Part shown: positions 23,041-33,329 of the stretch, piece by piece
How the letters are laid out: each line of letters opens with the position of its first letter
Numbering within the stretch: position 1 is the first letter of the stretch
The notes under the pieces: model-generated
What the model was told of the DNA's origin: nothing
Database searches by the model: none
The model's input: the letters and a program-made list of their open reading frames with translations, nothing else
Position numbers and translations under genes: made by a program
Assembly: GCA_038277395.1 (NCBI GenBank)
Contig: CM076192.1
Coordinates: 196,109,647 to 196,173,646, forward strand
Source of the DNA: Dryocosmus kuriphilus
Lineage: Eukaryota > Arthropoda > Insecta > Hymenoptera > Cynipidae
DNA: 64,000 nt
Reading direction: 5' to 3'

Positions 23041-24115
23041 AAGACTTCACCTTGCACTTTCTTCTCCCTCCATTCTCCTTTCCACTTGCATCAATCTCCT
23101 GCCTGACCTCTCAATATGCTCCCTCAATTGTTCACTAACCCCACTTTTTTCCCTCATATTCTCATTCCTCGCCCCCATTTTCCCCTCTCTCCACTATTTG
23201 TACCATTTCCCTCTTCCTATCACCCTCGTGTTCTCTCTGCCTTCCTTCTATACTTTGCAATTTACTCCATACCTTTTCTTTTCAAGTTTCCAACGTTAAT
23301 GCCAATCTTCCCACTTCTCTATCACCTTCCTAACCTCCTCCCTAATAGCCTCTTCCCCCTTTCTCTGCATTCCTTCGAGCTTTTCATACGTATCCCCTCG
23401 CTTCCGGTAGAGCTCCCCCCTTGTTGTCATTTCTCTAATAAAGTCCTCGACCCCACGTTGCTCGCCCTGTCTCTCTCTACTCTCTCCATATTTGTCTTCC
23501 TCCCCTTCTTTTTCCTGTTCCGCTGGGAGTCATGAATATATGTTCGCAACCGCTGACGTCCCTGCTCTCATCTATGTCGCCTGTTGCATCGCCTCTATCC
23601 CGGCTTTCATTCGTACGCGCGAGTCTGAGCTACATTCGCCATTCCGCTGCCCTCAGCCCACCGGACTTCGTAATAACGACATGCTGCTCTACCTTTCCTT
23701 CCTAGTAATTATCCAACCCTATGCGCCTACACCCTCACTTCTCCTTGAGTGTTAATTTCTTTCAACCCTATCCCTCTGCCTACAATTCACCATCATGACT
23801 CCGAAACTACAACCTCTCTGTATCCACCCTTCTACACTTTTCCTCCCGCCCCTTGATCTATCCACCATTTTTCTCAACTCCGCGCTGAGAGAATACTTAT
23901 AACCTAACCTCAAACTCACCACTCATTCACCTTTCGCTTTTTTGACACACTTTCACACTTTTTCTTGTACTCCCTTCACTCACGCTAAATTTTCAACCCT
24001 TGCTTTACCACTCAACATGCTCTCAACTTACTCACCCCACTCTCCCCTTCTGCTTATCCAAAAACGAGCGCAATTCAAAAACACCGTACCGACTCTATTG
24101 GCACTGGAAACGAAA
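23040..24115. other. Pyrimidine-rich, strand-asymmetric block
   Basis: About 1 kb in which the plus strand is overwhelmingly C and T ('CTTCTCCCTCCATTCTCC', 'CCCCATTTTCCCCTCTCTCC'). Open frames within it (for example 139 residues at 23116-23535) encode Phe/Leu/Pro/Ser-rich low-complexity peptide and show no domain, so I do not call a gene. The minus strand would be a purine-rich transcript. Confidence 0.6.
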
Positions 24116-24125
24116 GTCTTCAATA

Positions 24126-24128
24126 TTT

Positions 24129-24169
<41 letters not shown>

Positions 24170-24172
24170 TTA
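24126..24172. repeat. Compound microsatellite (TA)n(TG)n
   Basis: A run of TATATA passes directly into GTGTGT. Length variation is likely between individuals. Confidence 0.95.
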
Positions 24173-25917
24173 TAAATTTTATAATTCAATAACTTACATA
24201 TATTTTATTAAATTAAATAATTTATAATTTTATAAAAATTTACAAATTTTTTATAAGAACCTTTAAAATAAAATAAATTAAATTTCTTTATCGCGTTTAT
24301 CTAACTAAAATTTGGTTAATTTCAAGAAATTTGGTTAATTTCAAGATTATAAAATGTTTTCAAAAATTTTTGTTTCTGAATTTCTAAAAATTTCTAAATA
24401 AAAAACATTGTACAACATTTTCTTCGTTTCCAAGTTCCTAAATTTTTAAAGGTTTCTTCCAACAAAGCTTAAAAATTTTTAATATTACTAAATTTAAATT
24501 TAAGCATTTTTATCTAATTATAAATTGTTTTACCTAATTTTTAGTTTACCGTAATTCCAATTGGCCTAACTTTTATTTTTCCGAATTATAATTTGCATAA
24601 TTTGTTTTTTCAAAGTCATTGTTAGACATAATTTTAATTTATCTGAATTTCTATTTGTGACAACTCCTATTTCCTCGAAATAGCATCTTTCATCATTTTT
24701 AGGGTTATAAAGAAAAGAAGTATATAAAATATTATTTGAAATATTACTGTATAAAAAAAACTGAACTTTTTTAATTTTAGGGTCCTTTAAACGATTTGTA
24801 GAAATTTTTAGAAATTTAAAAATTTATAAACCTTAACAATTTAAAACAAAGGGAGTATATATATAAAATTTTTTTATACATATTTTGTAAGAAATTGTTA
24901 AAGTTTCTGCATTTTAAAATTTCCAAAAGTTTCTTCAACTTATTTAAAAGACATTAAAAATAAAAAAAGTTGAGTTTTTTATTCAGTAATGTTTTAAATA
25001 ATATTTTTAGTATTTCTTCTGTTTTTTTTTTATTTAATTGGAATCTTTGAGAACATTTTCTAATTTCTTTGTTACTTGAAATTAATAAAATTTTAATTGG
25101 ATGAACACGATAAGAAAATTTATAATTTTTTTTTTGCTTTAAAAGATTTTTAGAAAGATTCTCAGAAAGTTATAGATTATTTAATTTTAAGAAATAAGTG
25201 TAACTCATTAAATTAAAATCTTTTTTTAAAAACTATATATGTATATGTATATATATTACGTAGAAGCCCATTTATTATATTAATTTTTAATTTTAACCTA
25301 TAAGAATAAAAAATAGTTGTTAAAGTTTCTACAGTTTTGAATTTCTAAAAATATCTACAATTCGTTTAAAAAGATTTAAAAATCAAAAAAATTCATGTTT
25401 TTTATTTAGTTGTGCGGAATAAATTTCGTTAATTTAATTAGATAAAAAACATATGGAATTCATCTGGATCTCAAGAAATTGACAATTTAAAAGAAAATGC
25501 TAGAGAAAAATTTTTCTCTTTTACTAATTGAGTTTTTATGCATAACAGAGAAATTTTAAAAAAGGAAAATAATGTTAAGTCTTCTTTTACTTAATGTTTC
25601 ATGCAGTCTTTAACAAATATTTTGTTCTTTAATAATTGTGATTCTCTAACGGATGTGCGTAATAAAATTAGCATGTACGTAAAATTTCAAAATCTGTGTA
25701 CAAATATATTAATTTTTCATACTACTTTTACACACACACAGAAGTTATGTTTTATATAATAATATTTTGGTTATAAACCTAATACATGGTAATTTCCCTA
25801 ATTTTCAGTTTATTGAAATTCCGTTTGGCCTAACTTTTATTTTAACGAATTAGCATTTGAAATAAGTTTTACATTCTGATCAGAGAAGTTATTAGTTTTA
25901 TGTAAAATTTAACACCC
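24173..25917. other. Extremely AT-rich non-coding DNA
   Basis: Mainly A/T with words such as 'AAATTTCTAAAAATTTCTA' and 'AATTTTTAG' recurring at irregular spacing. No open frame with coding character, no terminal repeats and no RNA gene were recognised. Confidence 0.5.
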
Positions 25918-28900
25918 AGTCGATGAAAGTATATCAGAAACGTGAAATTCTTATTTTTTTTTTACACAGTTTGGTTGAAAAATGCAACTTTTACAATCTC
26001 TTCAGAGAAGGTGCTAGATTTATGTAAAATTTACCCCCCCCCCCCCCCCCAAAGTTTTCATCAAATCACCACGTTTTGTGACCCCCTGACGGAGCCTGTC
26101 TGTCTGTTGTCGGCGCCTGTTCTCACGAAAACTTTCGAAGGACTAATCGGATTGGATTGCGCTTTGGCACACTTATTTTAGGCGTAGAACGAACGGACGA
26201 GTTCGTTAACCAGCGGTTATAATTTCATCCATCAAAAGCGGTTTTTACAAAAAAAAAAAACCCCATTTTCCGGCTAAAGTATGACAGATACAAAAAAAAA
26301 AAAAGAGTTGGAAGTAAAGTTGTTCACTTCGAAAATTCTAAAAATTTTGTAATTACCATTTTTTGACAAAATGCACAGTTACTGTTTTATTCGAGAAAAC
26401 TTTATTAGAAATCTAAAATTCAAAATTCCTGCCAAACTATGCAAGGTATGGAAAAAATGATAATAAACAAAGTTGTTCACCTCAAAAAGACCTACAAACA
26501 TCTGTAACATTTTTTTTAGCAGATGCGTATTTTTCGAATTATTAGTGAAATATATTATTAAATACAAAGAAGTCCACTTTTCAGCAAAACTATGCGAGAC
26601 ACGAGAAAATATTAACAAGCGGAATTGTTAACCATGGAAATATCTACAGATTTGTCTAAAACTATTTTTTGATCCAACGGATAGTTTACGCATGAAACTC
26701 ATAATAGTTGTTTTAATCAAAATATACATTACTATAAAGCTAATAAGAGAGCTAGTCAAGGTTATAAAAAATCTGCCCGCTGCTCAGACGCTTTCTCTCA
26801 TCACGTTTCTCACGCGTAGCAGTCGATGAAAGTATATGAGAAACGTGAAATTCTTATTTTTTTTACACAGTTTGGTTAAAAAATGCAACTTTTACAATAT
26901 CTTCAGAGAAGGTGCTGGATTTATGTAAAAATTTACCCCCCCCCCCCCCCCCCAATTTTCATCAAATCTCCACGTCGTGTGACTCCCTGAGTGAGAAAAA
27001 AAACGATTCTTACGACGGAGCCTGTCTGTCTGTTGTCGTTGTTGTTGTTGGCGCCTGTTCTCACGATAACTTTCGAAGGACTGATCGGATTGGATTGCGA
27101 TTTGGCACACTCCTTTTATGCGTAAAACGAACGAACATTTTCCTTAACCAGCGGTTATAATTTCATCCATCAAAAGCGGTTTTCACAAAATAAAAAACCC
27201 ATTTTCCGGCTAAAGTATGACAGATACAAAAAAAAAGAGTTGGAAGTAAAATTGTTCACTTCGAAAAATTCTACAAATTTTGTAATAACCATTTTTTGAC
27301 AAAATGCACAGTTTCTGTTTTAATCGAGAAAACTTTATTAAAAATCTAAAATTCAAAATTCCTGCCAAACTATGCAAGGTATGGAAAAAATGATAATAAA
27401 CAAAGTTGTTCACCTCAAAAAGATCTACGAACATCTGTAACATTTTTTTTAGCAGATGCGTATTTTTTGAATTATTCGTGAAATATATTATTAAATACAA
27501 AGAAATCCACTTTTCAGCAAAACTATGCGAGACACGAGAAAATATTAACAGGCAGAATTGTTAACCATGGAAATACCTACAGATTTGCTTAAAACTATTT
27601 TTTTTGATTCAACGGATAGTTTATGCATAACACGCATAATAGTTGTTCTAATAAAAAAATACATTACTATAAAGTTAATAAGAGAGTTAGTCAAGGTTAT
27701 AAAAAATCTGCCCGCTGCTCAGGCGCTTTCTCATCACGTTGCTCACGCGTAGCAGGCAATGAAAGTATATGAGAAACGTGAAATTCTTATTTTTTTTACA
27801 CATTTTGGTTGAAAAATGCAATTTTTACAATTTCATCAGAGAAGGTGCTAGATTTATGTAAAATTCCCCCCCCCCCCCCCCCAGATTTCATCAAATCTCC
27901 ACGTCTTAAGAGTTCCTGAGTTAAAAGAAACGATTTTTATGACGGTCTCTGTCTGTCTGTTTTCGTCGTTGTCGTGGTCGTCGTCGTTGTTGTTGTTGTT
28001 GTTGTTGTTGTACATTTCGGCGCCTTTTCCCACGGTACTTTCGAAGGATTAATCGGATTGGATTGCGCTATGTCACACTTTTTTAAGGCGTAAAAAGAAA
28101 GGACTATTTCGTTAATCAGCGGTTTTTAAGCAGTGGTTATTGTTTTATCCATAAAAAACTCTTTTCACAAAATAAAAAAATCCATTTTACGATTAAACTA
28201 TGCGAGATATAAAAAAAATAGTGGATAGTAAAATTGTTCGCCTCCAAAAAATCTACAAAATTCTTGGTAACCATCCATTGATAAAAAGCACGGTTTTTGT
28301 TTTAATCGAGAAAATGTTATTAAAAAAAAAAGCTGTGGTTTCCTGTCAAAATATTCAAGATAATAAACAAATGCTAAGAAACAAAGCTTTTCAACTCAAA
28401 AGGGTGTACAAATTTTCTTCTAACCATTTTCTGATAAAATTAATGCTTTTTGTTTTAATCGAGAAAACGTTAATAAAAATAAAAAATTCAAATTCCCTGA
28501 CAATCTATGCATGATGCGAAAAAAATAATAATGAACAGAGGTTCTCACCTTCAAAAGATCAAAAAATCGGTTCAGTATCTTTTTTTTCAACATACGCATA
28601 ATTTCTGCATTATTCGTGAAATGCTTTATTAAATACAAACAAATCCACTTTTCAGCAAAACTATGAGAGATACGAGAAAATATTAACAAGAGGAATTCTT
28701 AACCTTGGAAAGACCTACAGATTTCCTTTAAACTATTTCTTTATCCAACGCATAGTTTATTCATGAAGCGTATAACAGTTGTTTTACTCAAAAAATACAT
28801 TACTATAAAATTAATAAGAGAATTAGTCAAGTTTATAAAAAAAATCTGCTCGCTGCTCAGGCGCATTCTCATCACGTTTCTCACGGTTAGCAGTCGATGA

Positions 28901-29000
28901 AAGTATATCAGAAACGTGAAATTCTTACTTTTTTTACACATTTTGGTTGGAAAATGCAATTTGTACAATCTCATCAGAGAAGATGCTAGATTTATGTAAA

Positions 29001-29031
<31 letters not shown>

Positions 29032-29250
29032 AGTTTTCATCAAATCTCCACATTTTGAGACATCCTGGTGAGAAAAAGCGATTTCTGCGACGGTTTGTGT
29101 CTGTCTGTTTACGTCGTTGTCGCTATTGTCGTCGTTGTCGTTGTTCTCGTTTTCGGCGCCTTTTCCTAAGATAAATTTCGAAGGACTAATCGGATTGAAT
29201 TGCGCTTTGGCACACTTCTTTAAGGCGTAAAAAGAAAGGACTAGTTTCCT
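25918..29250. repeat. Higher-order tandem array: ~0.9-1.1-kb units with poly-C tract and ~152-bp subunits
   Basis: Units start with 'AGTCGATGAAAGTATAT' or a variant at 25918, 26821, 27754 and 28892, giving periods of about 903, 933 and 1138 bases. Each unit holds, in order: 'TTTGGTTG(A)AAAATGCAA', 'TTTATGTAAAATT', a poly-C run of 17, 18, 17 and 26 bases (26034, 26936, 27866, 29006), a GTC/GTT triplet microsatellite, 'TTTCGAAGGACTAATCGGAT', then three (units 1 and 2) or four (unit 3) subunits of about 152 bases. Subunits carry 'AACTATGC(A/G)AGATA', 'AAAGTTGTTCACCTC', 'ATTTTTTGA' and 'TTAATCGAGAAAAC'. Unit 4 is cut off near 29250; a fifth copy is at 31206. Confidence 0.92.
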
Positions 29251-30039
29251 TTGGGACTAGTTTAACTACTAGAGAACCCTTAACCGAAGCTTCCGAAGCA
29301 TACAAGTTCTCTCACATAATAATAGAAATAATAATAACCACTGGTTGTTTAAGACACTGCAATATTAGAATGCATTTTATTGAAGGTTTTATGATACGTA
29401 GCACTACTTTAAATCGGTGCGTGTATCTCTTAATTTTGAATACGTAATATAGTATCAGCATTCCCGAAGCTTGAGATAAAAGGTTCAGAAATAGAAATCT
29501 AGCTATTATAATTTGAAAATTTATCTATTATGATTTGAAGATTTAACATAAAATGAAAGAAGACGTCTGTCTGTTCTTCTTAGTTAAGGCTTACGTTTTT
29601 CCAAGCTCTTTCAAAATATTACATCATATCCCCAGAATGCTATAACGTCATCTGAGAGATCATTAATATTATTAGTAAACAATAAATTCTCAGTTTTGCA
29701 AAAATTTATCATGGTTAGTAATGCGATTCCTGGGAAAAGCGTTCATACGCATGCTAAAAATAGAATAATTAGAAAAGCAACTGTACAGCTCAGAAAATGC
29801 AAAAAAAATGTATTTGAAGTCATTTCTGTGTACTTGTGAGATCTCCCGCAATGTGATCTTTGACATTAAAATAAGTGTACTTTGCTTAACCTACTCTTGG
29901 AGTCACACAAAATATGCCGTCAGCTTAATGTCAAAAAATATTAAAAAGAAATTCGCTATGGAATTAGTTAATGTACGTTGGTTCAAAGTTGGTTCTACAT
30001 TACACAGAGTTGATTCAACGTTGCGCAAAAATTGATTAC
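29251..30039. other. Non-coding, includes a dispersed repeat also at 37300-37430
   Basis: No gene recognised. 29835-29960 ('ATCTCCCGCAATG', 'CCTACTCTTGGAGTCACACA') is present in reverse complement at 37310-37425. From about 29985 the sequence belongs to the inverted arm discussed with the integrase fragments ('GTTCAACGTTGCGCAAAAA'). Confidence 0.45.
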
Positions 30040-30245
30040 ATACCTGATTTGTCAAGCCTAACCACTTTACATATACTTTATTACCACAAGTTATACGTCT
30101 GGATGCTTCAATTTTAAAGGTTCCAGTTCAAAGAATCCGCCAGCCACAGTTTGCTCTTGATAGTCCTTGCGCTTGTACCCCGCTGGATTGTTGGGTAAGA
30201 CTTGAGTCACAGTGCGTATCACTCTTGTCCGGTTGAGAGGTGTAT
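30040..30245 (-). pseudogene. Integrase C-terminal tail with chromodomain-like end, fragment 1
   Basis: On the minus strand the frame reads 'DTPLNRTRVIRTVTQVLPNN', then 'KRKDYQEQTVAGGFFELE', then 'KLKHPDV' and a stop, followed in another frame by 'VYVKWLGLTNQ'. This order (SH3-like tail, 'VAGxFYExEL'-like box, 'VYVKWLG' chromodomain strand) is what I know from integrases of Polinton-like and related arthropod elements (F54H12.3-type transposon-derived proteins). It is the inverted partner of fragment 2 at 32455. The catalytic core is absent. Confidence 0.65.
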
Positions 30246-30377
30246 CCTTTAATTTAACTTTATAATAATTTATGTCTGTGGATTATTATATAAGGCCATA
30301 TACATTGAAAGATAACGGTTGAGCAGGAGCTCAGTTATTGTCACATGAAAGGTAACCTCTAATCTTGAGAAAAATAA

Positions 30378-31205
30378 ACCAGGTTGCCATATTTTATTTC
30401 GTAGCTGGCGGCAGTATAGCTGTAAGTATTCTGAAACTCAGTCAGCAGAACGGGAGAGTTTTCATACTATTTTTCCTCTTCCAACTCTACAGAGTTCCCT
30501 GAAATATAAAAATTACAATCTGTGCAATCAAATCCTAGTATTCTCACTGTTCCAACTCCAAAAATATGCTGTATAATCAAATCATACCATTCTCCCCCCG
30601 CTTCCTCATCTAAAAACGTTTCCCTGAAATTTATGTACCCCGTTTCCATCTAATAAAACGAGGATAATATTTTCCCCCTTTCCACTTGATAAAACTGAGG
30701 ACAAAGCGGGTGAGGCCTATGAGCCTGCACATGGTCATCTCCCTCCTCAAACTGCTCAGTTTTATCAGCTGGAGAGGAGGAAAATATGTCCTCAGCTTTG
30801 GCAGCTGGAAAAGGGGAAAATGTTGTCATCAGTTTTATTAGCTGGAAATTGGAAAATAAATTTCAGGGGAACGTTTTTAGAGTTGCAATAAGGAGAATGG
30901 TATGATTTCATTGCAAAAATTTTAATTTTGAAATTTCAGGGAACGTTTCTAGTGCCGCACCATGGAAAATGGTGCGATTGGATTGCACTAATTGTGATTT
31001 TTAAATTTTATGTAAAATTTTTAGTGTTGGAAGAGGGAGAATAATATGATTTGATTGCACAAATTATAATTGTGAAATTTCAGGGAACATTTTAGAGTTG
31101 AAGGAGGGAAAATGGAATGCAGTCTCTCCCGTTTTACCGACTGAGTTGCTGAAACTTTACAGCTATACTGGCTCCATCTACGTAGTAAAATATGGCGACA
31201 CGGTT
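30378..31205. repeat. Fold-back element with long inverted arms
   Basis: The left end (30383-30457: 'TTGCCATATTTTATTTCG', 'CAGTATAGCTGTAA', 'ACTCAGTCAGCAGAACGGGA') is the reverse complement of the right end (31125-31203). Interior blocks also pair: 30480-30650 against tandem 'TTTCAGGGAACGTTT' units at 30867-31100, and 30665-30710 against 30765-30860 around 'CAGTTTTATCAGCTGG'. The centre is near 30740. No transposase is encoded. The right end abuts the fifth copy of the satellite unit. Confidence 0.8.
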
Positions 31206-32070
31206 TTTACATTCTCATCAGAGAAGGTATTAGATTTATGTAAAATTTGACTTTCGCGGATTTTATTAAATCTCCACGTTTTGGGAACTCCTGAATCCGA
31301 AAATATTGCTTTTATGACGGTGTCTGCCTGTCTGTTGACATCATCGTCGTCGTCGTTGTCGTCGTCGTCATTGTCGTCGTCGTCATTGTCGTTGTCGCTG
31401 TTGTCGTCGTTGTTGTTGAAGCCTCTTCTTTAAGGGGTAAAAAACAAGGACGAGTTTATTAACCTGCGGGTTTTGACAAACGGTTACTGTTTTATCCATC
31501 AAAAACTATTTTCACAAAATTAGAAAATCCATATGAGAAATGCAAAAAAAATGTTAGAAACTAAAATTGTTCATCTCAAAAAAAATCTGCAAACTTTGTC
31601 TTAACCATTTTTTGATAAAATGAACGGTTTTTGCTTTACTCATGAAAAGGCTATTATAATTAAAGAACTCTGGTTTCCCGCGGAAATATTCGAGATACAA
31701 AAAAATGGTAAAAAACAAAGTAGTTCAATTAAAAAAGGTCTACAAATTTTGTTTAAACTATTTTTTGTTAAAATGCACGATTTTTGTTTTAATCGATAAA
31801 ACGTTACTAAAAATCAAAAATCTTGATTTTCCCGCAAAATATGCAAGATGCGAAGAAATGATAGGAAATAAAGTTGTTCGCCTCAGAAAGATCTACAGAC
31901 ATCGTTTCCACCATTTTTTTGAGCAGATGCGTAGTTTTTGAGTTATTCGTGAAGCATTTTATGAAATATAAAGAAAACCACTTTTCAGCAAACTGTGCAA
32001 GATATGAGAAAATATTAGCCAGCAGGATTGTTCACCTTGGAAAGAGCTACAAAATTTATTTATGAGACTC
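31206..32070. repeat. Fifth copy of the higher-order unit, without the poly-C tract
   Basis: Begins at 'ACATTCTCATCAGAGAAGGT' (inside the unit), lacks poly-C (reads 'AAAATTTGACTTTCGCGG' there), has an expanded GTC/GTT microsatellite (31340-31420), and then four ~152-bp subunits starting near 31505, 31675, 31829 and 31978. It is separated from units 1-4 by about 2 kb containing the fold-back element. Confidence 0.85.
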
Positions 32071-32400
32071 ATCGTTTTATTTTTAAGAATCGAAATCCTG
32101 TATTTTGAAAGTTTGGAAAATCCCAAAAAAACTTTACCAGTCTACAATGAGTTTAAAAAAAATGTAATTATCGAGCGCGAAGCGCGAGTGTGATGATGAG
32201 AAGGTATTCTCTCAGGGCGATAGAGCCATAGGTAAAATAATTTCTTTTGTAATTTTTAATTGAAATGTTTATACGATCCATAAACAACTAGCGCGTAGCG
32301 CGAGGTAAATAACCTATCGAGCGCGAAGCGCGAGTGCTGTAAATAACGTGTCAAGCGGGAAGCACGCGATGTCCGCAAAGCAGACTTTGCGTCTGCGCAA
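32071..32400. other. Non-coding with repeated GC-rich palindromic motif
   Basis: The word 'ATCGAGCGCGAAGCGCGAGT' occurs at 32171-32190 and again at 32318-32337, with a variant 'TAGCGCGTAGCGCGAGG' near 32293. The core 'CGCGAAGCGCG' is nearly self-complementary and stands out in otherwise AT-rich DNA. No gene. Confidence 0.7.
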
Positions 32401-32454
32401 TCGCCATATTTCTATGTATATGGCTTTATGTAGTAAGCTCTTGAAGTAATTTAT

Positions 32455-32720
32455 TATAAAGGTAAATTAAAGGATACACCTCCCAACCGGACAAGAGAGA
32501 TATTCACTGTCACTCAAGCCATACCCAACAATCGAGCGGCGTGCAAGCACAAGGATTATCAAGAGCAAACTGTCGCTGGCGTATTCTATGAACAGGAACT
32601 TATCAAGGTAAAGCATCGAGACGTATACCTTGTGGAAAGGAGTAATCAAGAAACGTGGCAATAAAGTATATGTAAAGTGGTTAGGCTCGACGAATCAGAT
32701 ATATGATCAATTTTCGTGAA
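32455..32720 (+). pseudogene. Integrase C-terminal tail with chromodomain-like end, fragment 2
   Basis: The better preserved of the two copies. One frame reads 'KDTPPNRTREIFTVTQAIPN', 'CKHKDYQEQTVAGVFYEQEL', 'VKHRDVYLVERS' to a stop at about 32659. A one-base shift gives 'KKRGNKVYVKWLGSTNQIYD'. Neither fragment has the DDE core. Together with the inverted copy at 30040-30245, the arms (about 29985-30310 and 32410-32765) flank 2.1 kb of fold-back element and satellite unit. The family is one I associate with Polinton/adintovirus-like integrases; a Gypsy-type chromointegrase is the alternative. Confidence 0.7.
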
Positions 32721-33236
32721 GTATTGAATCAACTCTGTGCAATGTTGAACCAACGATGAACCATCGGTGAGCCAATTTTGAACCAAAGTTGAATTAACGT
32801 TGGCTTAACATTTATTCAACTTTCGTTTGACGTCGCTTCAACATTTGTTTAACATCGATTCAACGTAGCGCTTTCCGCCTTGTTCAGAATTTCCCGACAT
32901 GACAGACTAGGGTATTGCATTATGTGGCAATATGCAACCACCATTTTGAACCCTAGCGGATATGTGGCAAGTGCTTGTGCTATACATGTAAAGCATTAGT
33001 TAATCATTAGATAGGTTAACCTGTAAAAGTATAAACATTTTAAAATATCTAATCATTAGTTTTATTTTGAATGAAAAATTATGCAAATTAGTAAAAAAAG
33101 TAAAAAATAATTATTCGCATCTAAATTTTACTGTCATCATTTTAGTAGATGTCTACAGAGTAGAACTAGTATATAACATAATACTCTCGTTTTCTCGAAG
33201 CATCTAGAAGATTTTGTGCTCATGACCAATGAATGG
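32721..33236. other. Non-coding AT-rich DNA
   Basis: 32740-32880 repeats words like 'GAACCAACG' and 'TTCAACATT' in a loose tandem. 33110-33215 ('CATCTAAATTTTAC', 'ATGTCTACAGAGTAGAAC') resembles 38655-38770, so both ends of the following region may belong to one dispersed repeat. No gene. Confidence 0.4.
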
Positions 33237-33329
33237 AGGTAATTGGAGTCAAAAGATGAAGATGAAAAAGACGAATTTGATAAACATGGTAATTAGCCAT
33301 CCATGACAAGCAATGATGATGCCGGTGAT
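33237..33329 (+). pseudogene. Acidic coding segment, upstream half
   Basis: Reads 'ESKDEDEKDEFDKHGN', a stop, then 'PSMTSNDDAGDD', directly before the poly(T) end of the inserted retroelement. The acidic composition matches the sequence on the other side of the insertion (35350 onward), which suggests one original coding region split by the insertion. The short length and the stop make this tentative. Confidence 0.35.

Noticed and set aside
23116..23535. 139-residue open frame as a gene
   Set aside because: It lies in a pyrimidine-rich block, encodes Phe/Leu/Pro/Ser low-complexity peptide, and has no domain; stop codons are rare simply because A and G are rare.
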